Below are positions 6,438-13,843 of a stretch of DNA of 64,000 nucleotides, one piece after another. Origin of the DNA: Anaerosporobacter mobilis DSM 15930. Lineage in GTDB: Bacteria; Bacillota; Clostridia; Lachnospirales; Lachnospiraceae. A program made the position numbers and the translations under genes. Each line of letters begins with the position of its first letter. Position 1 is the first letter of the stretch. The notes under the pieces were generated by a model, which saw only the letters and a program-made list of their open reading frames with translations, was not told the origin of the DNA and did not search any database. Location: the NCBI RefSeq assembly GCF_900142955.1, contig NZ_FRCP01000009.1, positions 186,001 to 250,000 on the forward strand, written 5' to 3'.

Positions 6438-9214
6438 AGACAAGAGTGCAACCGTTAGTTAATCTTACTGTTAACCCATGCAAGATGTGTATGCCAATGG
6501 GAGCGATGACAGCCTTCTATGGAATTAAGAATTGTGTCTCTATCCTCCATGGTTCACAAGGATGTAGTACTTACATAAGACGTCATATGGCAACACATTA
6601 TAATGAGCCGATTGATATTGCCTCTTCTTCACTCACAGAACATGGAACGGTATACGGCGGAGAAGAGAATCTGAAAAAGGGACTGACGAATCTGATTGAT
6701 CTATATCATCCACAGGTGGTTGGAGTAGCAACAACTTGTTTGGCAGAAACCATTGGAGAAGATATTAATCGAATTATTCAAACCTACTACGAAGAGAATC
6801 CAGACAAGAAAGAAGTAACAATTATTCCAGTACATTCAGCAGGTTACGGTGGAACACAATTTGAAGGTTATTTTGCTGCTTTAACCTCTATTGTATCAGA
6901 AGTTGAGATGGATACCAAATCGCATAATAAGATTAATATAATTTCCTCTTATATGAGTCCTGCTGATATGCGAACATTGAAGGATATTTGTGAGGCATTT
7001 GAGCTAGAGATTATCTTGTTACCAGATCTCTCAGAGAATCTTGATGGTGTATTTAAGGAGAAATACAGTAGATTACCTGAAAGTGGAACGGATATTGGAG
7101 ATATTAAACAAATGGCTGGAGCAAGAGCTACCATTGAGATTAGCAACATGGATTTTGAGGCTTCCCCAGGTAAAGTCTTAAAAGAGAAGTATGGCGTACC
7201 GTATACTAGAGTAAACGTTCCAGTAGGATTACGCGATAATGATGCTTTGCTTCAATTACTATGTAAGATTGGTGGTAAGGAGATTCCCCAGGTATTGAAA
7301 CAACAAAGAGGAAGATATCTAGATGCCATGATTGATAGCCATAAATATAACGCAGAAGGTAGAGCGGTGGTATTTGGAGAACCGGATTTCATAATCTCAA
7401 TGATTCGAATCTGTGAAGAAAATGGTGTTATGCCAATGATTACCGCAACAGGTTCGGTATTCCCACATCTTGCTGATTATGTGAAAAACTCCATTGATGA
7501 TATTGCAGAGCGCTATTTTATAGAAGATTATATGATTGCGGATGACGTAGATTTCAAAGATATTGAAACCGCTGCAAAGCATTATGGTTGCAATCTGATG
7601 ATTGGTAATTCAGATGGTAGGAGAATAGAGGAACAATTACAAATTGCATTAGTAAGAAGAAGTTTTCCTGTTCATGACCGTGTTGGTGGTCAAAGGCTTA
7701 AGACAATTGGATATGAAGGCTCACTTACTTTATTAGATGAGATTTCTAATGTGATTTTATCAAGAAAGGAAACCACATTTAGAGAAGTGATTTATAAAGC
7801 CTATTATCATCAGGAAGAAAAACTTGAAACAATGCAGATGGATAACTCGAGTTACAAAGCGGATAATGCAAGTTGCAATATTGATAATACGAACATCACT
7901 GAGATAACTGAGCCGAATCAAGAGATAGAAATACCTATGACGATAGAGGATATAAGACGTCAAGAAATTCTGGCAAAGACAGCTACCCATCCTTGCTATA
8001 ACTGTGCTGGTCACAAATATGCAACAATGCATCTACCAGTAGCTCCAAGATGTAATGTGCAATGTAATTACTGTGTACGTAAATTTGATTGTCCAAACGA
8101 AAGTAGACCCGGCGTTACGACTAAGGTGCTTACTCCAGAAGAGGCATTCGAAAAATACAAAGTAGTGAAGGAAAAAGTACCAAATCTAACAGTGGTAGGT
8201 ATTGCAGGACCAGGGGATGCACTTGCTAATTTTGATGAGACAAAGAAAACGATGGAATTAATTAAGGAGTACGATCCAGATGTAACGTTTTGCTTATCTA
8301 CCAACGGCTTGTTATTACCTACATATGCGAGTGAAATAATAAGTTTAGGAGTATCGCATATTACAGTTACAATCAATGCAGTGGACCCTAAGATTGCAGG
8401 TAAGATCTATAAGCACATAAACTTCATGGGTACCAAATACGAAGGTGAAAGTGCAGGTGCAATCCTACTATCAAATCAGTTAAGTGGATTACGTATATTA
8501 GTTGCGCATGGTGTTGTCTGTAAGGTCAACATTGTTTCGTTAAAGGGAATAAACGATACACATATTCCTAAGATTGTAGAGACAATGAAGGAAATTGGCT
8601 GCTATATTACCAACATCATGCCTATGATTCCAGTAGAAGGTAGTGTATTCGAGAATATGCCGTCCCTAACGAATAAAGAGATTGAGAAACTTCGTAAAGA
8701 TTGTGGATTGATTATGAAGCAGATGACGCACTGTAGGCAGTGTAGAGCAGATGCAATTGGAACTTTAGACAATGACTTAAGTTTAGAATTCAGAGGTTAC
8801 CAACCACAAGCAACAGAAACCACAGATGCGATGTATCGTTTTGCAGTTGCTAGCAGAAACGGTATGCATATCGACCAACATTTCGGTCATGTCAAGGAGT
8901 GGTATATCTATGAATATAAGAACGATTCCGTTTCTTATATAGAGAAGCGTAAGGTCGATCAGTATTGTGAAGGTAGTGATGTCTGTGATGATAAAGAGGA
9001 TAAGATTACTGCGATTATTGAGACTATAGCAGACTGTAATGCTGTAATTGCTATGCGTATAGGAGAATCACCAAGAAAGCAGTTAGAAAAGAAGGATATA
9101 GCCGTTGTTGTAACGTATGATCGAATTGAGGAGGCGGTATTAAAGGCTGTACATAGTTTGATAGTTGATGAATCAAAAGAAATTAGTCATAGTAACTTAA
9201 ATGTTAATGAATAA
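6434..9214 (+). CDS. nifN-B: NifN-NifB fusion protein with C-terminal NifX-like domain
   Basis: A 926-residue three-part protein. Residues 1 to about 440 are NifN (NPCKMCMPMGA, HGSQGCSTYIRRH, TTCLAETIGED), the partner of NifE. A polar linker rich in Asn, Asp and Glu follows. From about residue 502 it is NifB, a radical-SAM enzyme making the 8Fe-carbide NifB-co: HPCYNCAGHKY, then the SAM cluster motif C540-x3-C544-x2-C547, then CPNESRPGVTTK. Residues 800-910 are a NifX/NafY-like cofactor-carrier domain (HIDQHFGHVKEWYIY). A NifN-B fusion is known in C. pasteurianum. Fusing producer, scaffold and carrier domains should let NifB-co pass directly to NifEN. It starts inside the nifE stop. Confidence 0.95.
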   Translation: MKTRVQPLVNLTVNPCKMCMPMGAMTAFYGIKNCVSILHGSQGCSTYIRRHMATHYNEPIDIASSSLTEHGTVYGGEENLKKGLTNLIDLYHPQVVGVATTCLAETIGEDINRIIQTYYEENPDKKEVTIIPVHSAGYGGTQFEGYFAALTSIVSEVEMDTKSHNKINIISSYMSPADMRTLKDICEAFELEIILLPDLSENLDGVFKEKYSRLPESGTDIGDIKQMAGARATIEISNMDFEASPGKVLKEKYGVPYTRVNVPVGLRDNDALLQLLCKIGGKEIPQVLKQQRGRYLDAMIDSHKYNAEGRAVVFGEPDFIISMIRICEENGVMPMITATGSVFPHLADYVKNSIDDIAERYFIEDYMIADDVDFKDIETAAKHYGCNLMIGNSDGRRIEEQLQIALVRRSFPVHDRVGGQRLKTIGYEGSLTLLDEISNVILSRKETTFREVIYKAYYHQEEKLETMQMDNSSYKADNASCNIDNTNITEITEPNQEIEIPMTIEDIRRQEILAKTATHPCYNCAGHKYATMHLPVAPRCNVQCNYCVRKFDCPNESRPGVTTKVLTPEEAFEKYKVVKEKVPNLTVVGIAGPGDALANFDETKKTMELIKEYDPDVTFCLSTNGLLLPTYASEIISLGVSHITVTINAVDPKIAGKIYKHINFMGTKYEGESAGAILLSNQLSGLRILVAHGVVCKVNIVSLKGINDTHIPKIVETMKEIGCYITNIMPMIPVEGSVFENMPSLTNKEIEKLRKDCGLIMKQMTHCRQCRADAIGTLDNDLSLEFRGYQPQATETTDAMYRFAVASRNGMHIDQHFGHVKEWYIYEYKNDSVSYIEKRKVDQYCEGSDVCDDKEDKITAIIETIADCNAVIAMRIGESPRKQLEKKDIAVVVTYDRIEEAVLKAVHSLIVDESKEISHSNLNVNE

Positions 9215-9230
9215 AAAGGAGATGAAAGCT

Positions 9231-9539
9231 ATGGTACAACCAAAATTTCACGTATTTATATGCACAAGCTGCACAATAACAGGGCAACAAAGAGGATATT
9301 GCGCTAATAATCAAGCAGTTGATATCTTGCAAAAGTTTATGGAGGAAATCAGTGATCGGGATTTATCCAGCGAAATCGTCTTGAACAATACCGGTTGTTT
9401 TGGTATCTGCGACAAGGGACCAATTGCTGTTGTATATCCAGAAGGGGTTTGGTATGGGCACCTCACAGTAGATGATGTTGAGAGAATATTCGACGAACAC
9501 TTTGAAGGTGGAACGCCAGTTGCAGATCTTATGCTGTGA
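9231..9539 (+). CDS. [2Fe-2S] ferredoxin of the C. pasteurianum (thioredoxin-like) type
   Basis: A 102-residue ferredoxin. The Cys residues C11, C14, C24, C56 and C60 fall at the positions of the C. pasteurianum [2Fe-2S] ferredoxin, where 11, 24, 56 and 60 hold the cluster. NNTGCFGIC and VVYPEGVWYG are family signatures. The frame is open from ATG 9201 inside nifN-B, but AAGGAG at 9216-9221 places the start at 9231 and gives exactly the family length. In C. pasteurianum this protein interacts with the MoFe protein. A role in electron supply or in cofactor assembly is likely here given its place directly after nifN-B. Confidence 0.92.
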   Translation: MVQPKFHVFICTSCTITGQQRGYCANNQAVDILQKFMEEISDRDLSSEIVLNNTGCFGICDKGPIAVVYPEGVWYGHLTVDDVERIFDEHFEGGTPVADLML

Positions 9540-9600
9540 AACTTCGGGCGATTACCTAAACTAAATGTAGTTTTATGTGCGAAGTTTGAGTAAATGGTTA

Positions 9601-9772
9601 AGGTGTCAAAAGTCCTCTAAAAAACTCGACTTCGTCAATTTGCACATTCGTAAACCTGACTAATGTGATGCAGAACATAGTTTGATGAGCAACTGTATGA
9701 AGTCGTTGGTACTTAGGCTTTGTAAAATGTGCAAATTGATGATTCAAAATGTAAAAGGGTATTTTGACACCT
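9601..9772 (+). repeat. MITE-like repeat family 1, 172-bp copy
   Basis: Perfect 11-bp terminal inverted repeats AGGTGTCAAAA (9601-9611) and TTTTGACACCT (9762-9772), with a second inverted pair TCAATTTGCACA (9635-9646) and TGTGCAAATTGA (9728-9739). The run at 9687-9714 is identical to 23534-23561 in the complete copy. Flanks AGTAAATGGTTA (9589-9600) and AGTAAATAATTA (9777-9788) are alike and could be a decayed target duplication. It fills most of the gap between the ferredoxin gene and nifV-omega and holds no reading frame. Confidence 0.8.
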
Positions 9773-9805
9773 AACTAGTAAATAATTAGATGGGAAGGTG
9801 ATATC

Positions 9806-10759
9806 ATGCAGATTATTGATGCTACATTAAGTATGCTTGACTTAACTCCTCCGACTAAGGAGCAAGCAGGTGAATTTATTCGGTTGTTTATGGAATGTGG
9901 AATACTTGACTTCATGGTATCAGAAAAACTATATCCTGTAATTGAACCTGTATTAATACCAGGAGCTTCCTATTATATGGAGATTGATGCATTATCGGAT
10001 CGAAGAAAATTCCCTTTGATTAAACATTTCTTACAGTCAAAAACCATCGAAGAAGATATCGTAACAATAATTCAGATGAATGATACAAGAGAGATCTTGC
10101 ATCTTAGGAATTACGTTTCCTCAAAGGCAATTGCCTTAAGAGGAATGGATGACTTCATGTGTTTTGAGTTTGATATAGCGTTAAAAGAGATATTTTCAAT
10201 AATCGATAAAAAGAAGATATTTTTTATACCTGAGAATAGCAATGATTGTGCTACTGCCGAAGCGGTGATGTTTATGCAAGCCGGAGGAAAGAAAGTAGTC
10301 ACTACATTCGCTGGTGTCGGCAATAAGGCAGCAACGGAACAAGTAATCTTAGCACTTAGATTGAATCAACATTATAAAGTGAATCAAGATTTAAGTAAAT
10401 TACCCAATTTGAAACAACTATATGAGTTGATTACAAGAGATAAGATACCTGGTAAGATGCCTATCATTGGTGAAAGTATATTCTGGGTAGAATCTGGAAT
10501 TCATGTAGATGGAATTCTGAAAAAATCCTCTAATTACGAAACCTTTCCACCTGAGCTTGTGGGGCAAGTAAGAAAGATAGTAATAGGAAAACATTCGGGA
10601 CTTTGTTCTATCAAAATAAAGTTAGAGGAATTTGGGTATAGCGAATTCGAGAAAGAGAAATGCCTATTGATTTTACGGAATGTTAAACTTGAAAGTAGCA
10701 AATTGGGTAGGAATATAAGCGATGATGAACTCCAATCCATCATTGAGGGATGCCTATGA
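9806..10759 (+). CDS. nifV-omega: Homocitrate synthase omega subunit NifV-omega
   Basis: A 317-residue protein related to the C-terminal part of homocitrate/isopropylmalate synthases. The N-terminal half keeps the barrel outline, but the catalytic opening (DxTLRDGEQ in the alpha subunit) is degenerate here (DATLSMLDLTPP). The region from about residue 229 (ESGIHVDGILK, then IGKHSG) is the hallmark of the synthase C-terminal communication domain. C. pasteurianum also splits NifV into omega and alpha chains that are both needed. The complex condenses acetyl-CoA and 2-oxoglutarate to homocitrate, the organic ligand of FeMo-co. Its stop overlaps the alpha-subunit start (ATGA). Confidence 0.88.
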   Translation: MQIIDATLSMLDLTPPTKEQAGEFIRLFMECGILDFMVSEKLYPVIEPVLIPGASYYMEIDALSDRRKFPLIKHFLQSKTIEEDIVTIIQMNDTREILHLRNYVSSKAIALRGMDDFMCFEFDIALKEIFSIIDKKKIFFIPENSNDCATAEAVMFMQAGGKKVVTTFAGVGNKAATEQVILALRLNQHYKVNQDLSKLPNLKQLYELITRDKIPGKMPIIGESIFWVESGIHVDGILKKSSNYETFPPELVGQVRKIVIGKHSGLCSIKIKLEEFGYSEFEKEKCLLILRNVKLESSKLGRNISDDELQSIIEGCL

Positions 10760-11568
10760 AGATAAAGAAGAAAATTGTAGACTCAACATTACGTGATGGG
10801 GAACAATGCCCAGGTGTAGTATTTCGTCCAGAAGATAAGATTCGATTGGGATTACTCCTTGATGAACTAGGCGTCTATGAAATAGAGGCTGGTTGTGTTG
10901 ATATCCATTCCGATGATTTACAATATCTCGACAAGCTAATGGGTCAAAGGAAAAATGCATTGATTTCCCTTTGGTGTAGAATGCGTCAGGAGGATATGGA
11001 AGAAGCTTGTCTGCTTCAACCAGATTTGATTCATGTTGGAGTACCTGTTTCCTATGTACAGATTTATTCAAAGCTTAATAAGAATAAGGTATGGGTTCAA
11101 AGAGAGATAAAAAGCTGTCTTGAGATTGCAAATAATTATGGAATACCAGTAACTGTAGGATTAGAAGATGCAACCAGAGCCGATATTGGCTTTATCTTAA
11201 CATTAGTTCGTCAACTCTATTCAATGGGAGTTAAAACTGTTCGGGTTGCGGATACCGTAGGGACTCTAACACCGGATCGTGGATTTGATATTGTAAAGCA
11301 GATTCATAGTGCAGTGAAAGAACTTAATATTGAAATTCATGAGCATAATGATCTTGGGATGGCAGTAGCGAATTCCATTATAATGGCAAAGGCGGGGGGC
11401 TCCATGATTGATTGCACCCTTCTTGGAATTGGTGAACGTGTGGGTAACTGCAACCTATATGATTTTGTCCGTGCCACTGAAACGATATTTGACTTGGGGA
11501 TTGACAAGAAAAAGATTAAAGAAGTTGAACAGGAGCTTATTAATATTCTGAAAAGTGGGGTTGATTAA
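10756..11568 (+). CDS. nifV-alpha: Homocitrate synthase alpha subunit NifV-alpha
   Basis: The catalytic barrel subunit, 270 residues. DSTLRDGEQCPGV (about 8-20) supplies the metal-binding Asp and the catalytic Arg. HEHNDLGMAVANS (from H195) supplies the two metal His and the Asn-Asp pair, and GERVGNCNL follows. It lacks the C-terminal region found in NifV-omega, so the two chains together equal one normal synthase. ATG 10750 is also in frame, but GAGGG (10745-10749) fits the ATG at 10756, which overlaps the omega stop as ATGA. Tight coupling suggests equal amounts of both subunits. Confidence 0.92.
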   Translation: MKIKKKIVDSTLRDGEQCPGVVFRPEDKIRLGLLLDELGVYEIEAGCVDIHSDDLQYLDKLMGQRKNALISLWCRMRQEDMEEACLLQPDLIHVGVPVSYVQIYSKLNKNKVWVQREIKSCLEIANNYGIPVTVGLEDATRADIGFILTLVRQLYSMGVKTVRVADTVGTLTPDRGFDIVKQIHSAVKELNIEIHEHNDLGMAVANSIIMAKAGGSMIDCTLLGIGERVGNCNLYDFVRATETIFDLGIDKKKIKEVEQELINILKSGVD

Positions 11569-11569
11569 T

Positions 11570-12217
11570 ATGAGATTTTTTGTTCTTGCAGATAGTGATA
11601 ATCAAATAACAGATTTCTTTCATGTACATAAGCTAATCATCTATGAAAAGATACAAGTATGGGAACCAGTTGGTGTAATAGAGATTAAGAACACGCAGAA
11701 TATGACAAGACCAGAGATTGTGAATCTATCGGAAAAGATAGCTGCAATTATTAAGACACAGGATAGTGAATTGTTAATCGGAACGGCAATTGTTGGACTG
11801 CCATATCAGATTTTGAATAAGAATGGGATCATTATGTGTGAGTCAGATGAAATCTCCCAGCAATTATTTGATGAAATCTATGATGATTTTTATAATAATC
11901 TTGCTTTCGATGAGGAGGAACAAGTAGACGATATTCCACCCTATCCTGTTTGTATTGCTGAAGACGGATTCTTTTATTTTGATTTTGATAAAGCGATGAA
12001 GATACATCGGGATCTAAGTTCAAAGAAGATGTTAATTCCCTTTCTAGAACAAGAGTTATATACATGTCTAACCATTAAATGTTCTCATGTTATGCCTTGG
12101 CTTGCGTATTATACGGAGCAACGTGGATTGTCAGTGGATTCTAAACGAGAGGATGGAATGTATATTGTGAATATCATGCATGGTTTATGTGAAAAAGTAG
12201 GTGATTGCAATGGATAA
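11570..12217 (+). CDS. AnfO-like nitrogenase accessory protein
   Basis: A 215-residue protein resembling the AnfO family, which is needed for diazotrophy with Fe-only nitrogenase in Azotobacter. The N-terminal part has VLADSDNQITDFF followed by KLIIYEKIQVWEPV. The middle has LLIGTAIVGLPYQIL, and the C-terminal part has SSKKMLIPFLEQE, then IKCSHVMPWL, matching the SSK-LPFL and C-HVPPW pattern of the family. A GTG at 11555 is in frame, but the ATG at 11570 directly after the nifV-alpha stop is preferred. Here the family member sits in a Mo-type nif cluster. No enzymatic motif is visible; a role in cofactor or apo-enzyme handling is inferred. Confidence 0.62.
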   Translation: MRFFVLADSDNQITDFFHVHKLIIYEKIQVWEPVGVIEIKNTQNMTRPEIVNLSEKIAAIIKTQDSELLIGTAIVGLPYQILNKNGIIMCESDEISQQLFDEIYDDFYNNLAFDEEEQVDDIPPYPVCIAEDGFFYFDFDKAMKIHRDLSSKKMLIPFLEQELYTCLTIKCSHVMPWLAYYTEQRGLSVDSKREDGMYIVNIMHGLCEKVGDCNG

Positions 12218-13085
12218 GGTTAGTGTTGTAGTTGGTAAAAATACTTTGATACCAAGATATTCACAGCCAGATGCTAGATCACGTAGCAAAGAATCTGTAG
12301 TAAGATACGAAGACGGTGAGTTGAAGTCAATATATTTAGAATCCATAAGCGAAATACATACACCCATTGGAATCTTACCTGCCGAATATATAACATTTTA
12401 TAGGAATGAGAAGATTCACAGAGTATTTCCTGTATATGGACAGATTAGTGGATTCTGGACAGAAGTGGAGGAAAAAGAACTATTAACGAAAAGTACTGTG
12501 AAGATAGGAGATACGTTGTATTCTGGAATGTTCTCTTGTATCTGTTTTTATGAGACGGGAGAAGTAAAGAGTCTAACAATATGGCCAGGAGAACATTTAG
12601 ACGTTGATACTGCCTATGGAAAAGTTGTAGTTCGGTATGGAATTAGCTTCTATAAAGATGGTAAGATGCAGTCGTTAGAACCAGAAAAATCCACCGTAAT
12701 TGTACATCAGACAGGAACATATATTGCTCATAATCCTCTTGCAATAGGAGTAACTGGTGATGACAATTCCCTATGCTTTGATGAGGAGGGAAAGGTAGTA
12801 AAACTTACAACGGTATTGACAGGAATTCGGTGTATTCCATCAAATGGTGAGACAGAGTTTGAATTGAAGGCAAAATTGATGCTAAGTCCATATGACATTA
12901 TGGAGGATATGCTAGTTCCGGTGGTGGTTACATTTGAAAAAGAAGGAATCTCATTCGCAGATAGTTGTAAGGTGACTAGATTCTATTCGTATAGTCGATA
13001 TTCCTTGTGTGCCTATCAAGAAAGAGATAATATACCGTATATGTGTAGCGGCGATTGTAGTGGATGTAATGGTGGGTGTCATTGA
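12210..13085 (+). CDS. Unknown nif-cluster protein with MORN-like repeats and Cys-rich tail
   Basis: A 291-residue protein of unknown function. At least four similar short strands recur: VRYEDGELKSIYLE, CFYETGEVKSLTIW, SFYKDGKMQSLEPE and CFDEEGKVVKLTTV. These resemble beta-hairpin repeats of the MORN type, in which each unit reads aromatic-x-x-G-x-hydrophobic. The extreme C-terminus is CSGDCSGCNGGCH, giving C-x3-C-x2-C-x3-C, which could bind an Fe-S cluster or another metal. The frame opens at GTG 12201, but TAGGTG (12198-12203) fits the ATG at 12210, which overlaps the previous gene. No signal peptide or membrane segment, so it should be cytoplasmic. Confidence 0.75.
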   Translation: MDKVSVVVGKNTLIPRYSQPDARSRSKESVVRYEDGELKSIYLESISEIHTPIGILPAEYITFYRNEKIHRVFPVYGQISGFWTEVEEKELLTKSTVKIGDTLYSGMFSCICFYETGEVKSLTIWPGEHLDVDTAYGKVVVRYGISFYKDGKMQSLEPEKSTVIVHQTGTYIAHNPLAIGVTGDDNSLCFDEEGKVVKLTTVLTGIRCIPSNGETEFELKAKLMLSPYDIMEDMLVPVVVTFEKEGISFADSCKVTRFYSYSRYSLCAYQERDNIPYMCSGDCSGCNGGCH

Positions 13086-13516
13086 TGGAGGTGTTGAGAT
13101 TGGTGAACGAGAAGATGTTTGAATGTAAATTGGTGTTGCCAGGGAAATATTATATACAGCTTACCGAGGAAGGAAAACAGCTATATGAAGAATGTTCAAT
13201 GGGTATGGAAGTTACATTTCCAGTAGAACTAATAGATGGAATCACACTTGCTGATTGTATCCCTGCGTTCGTGGAATCAGTTTACCTTGAGTTTAATCCA
13301 AAGTATGAGATTACAGAAGATACGAAGGTTGCCTGTGAATTATATAAGTTAGGGAAAACGGATGAAGTGTTCAATTTACTTGTTACAATTACGTACCCAG
13401 AATCGGATAAGGAATTCCATGAACTACTTATATTCAGTCAAATTGAACTTACCGATGATTGCTTTACCTTTGAATTAATGGGGGATCAGACGATGTTTAA
13501 TATGGAGAATTATTAG
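13085..13516 (+). CDS. Unknown protein in nif cluster
   Basis: About 143 residues, acidic, cytoplasmic by appearance and unrecognised. The start is uncertain: ATG 13085 overlaps the upstream stop (TGATG), but the strong GGAGGTG at 13087-13093 better serves TTG 13100 or GTG 13103, giving about 137 residues. The sequence has FECKLVLPGKYYIQLTEEGK near the N-terminus and is rich in beta-forming and acidic residues. Four Cys are scattered without a metal-site pattern. It is translationally coupled to the Cys-tail protein, so the two probably work together. A family 2 repeat element follows. Confidence 0.68.
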   Translation: MEVLRLVNEKMFECKLVLPGKYYIQLTEEGKQLYEECSMGMEVTFPVELIDGITLADCIPAFVESVYLEFNPKYEITEDTKVACELYKLGKTDEVFNLLVTITYPESDKEFHELLIFSQIELTDDCFTFELMGDQTMFNMENY

Positions 13517-13589
13517 ATTTCAATTCAAGGGTGAAGATTATCATAATTCTGAAAGTTTCATAATGTTTGGTTGGTTACTTGGCTGTTAT

Positions 13590-13830
13590 AGCTAAGGCAA
13601 AAGTCTATAAGTAAAGTTAATGATGAATACCCAAGAGTATTTATTCGTTCGATAACTATACCGTACTTGTGATCTATAAAGTAGAAAAGCAAAACTCATG
13701 ACACAGTAGTTTTGTTTCTTGGCTGACGTACTATAACTAAGAAACGATAGCGAAACACCTTTACTACTTCTTAGTTTGAAATTCTACAGACGAATAAATG
13801 CGCTTGCGTACTCATTTACTATAATTAGCT
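13590..13830 (+). repeat. MITE-like repeat family 2, full copy
   Basis: Fills the 327-base gap before the chaperonin gene. The ends AGCTAA (13590-13595) and TTAGCT (13825-13830) begin an imperfect long palindrome: the left part TATAAGTAAAGTTAATGATG to TTTATTCGTTC mirrors CGAATAAATG to CATTTACTATAA on the right. The centre is a perfect CAAAACT/AGTTTTG stem (13690-13696/13708-13714). The left half is repeated at 29741-29820. No ORF lies inside, and the element ends just before the chaperonin ribosome site. Confidence 0.65.
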
Positions 13831-13843
13831 GAGAGGTGATTTT

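Noticed and set aside
1..9214. Vanadium or Fe-only nitrogenase
   Set aside because: No delta-subunit gene between the alpha and beta genes; the NifD insertion, short NifK and nifEN-B order match the clostridial Mo enzyme.
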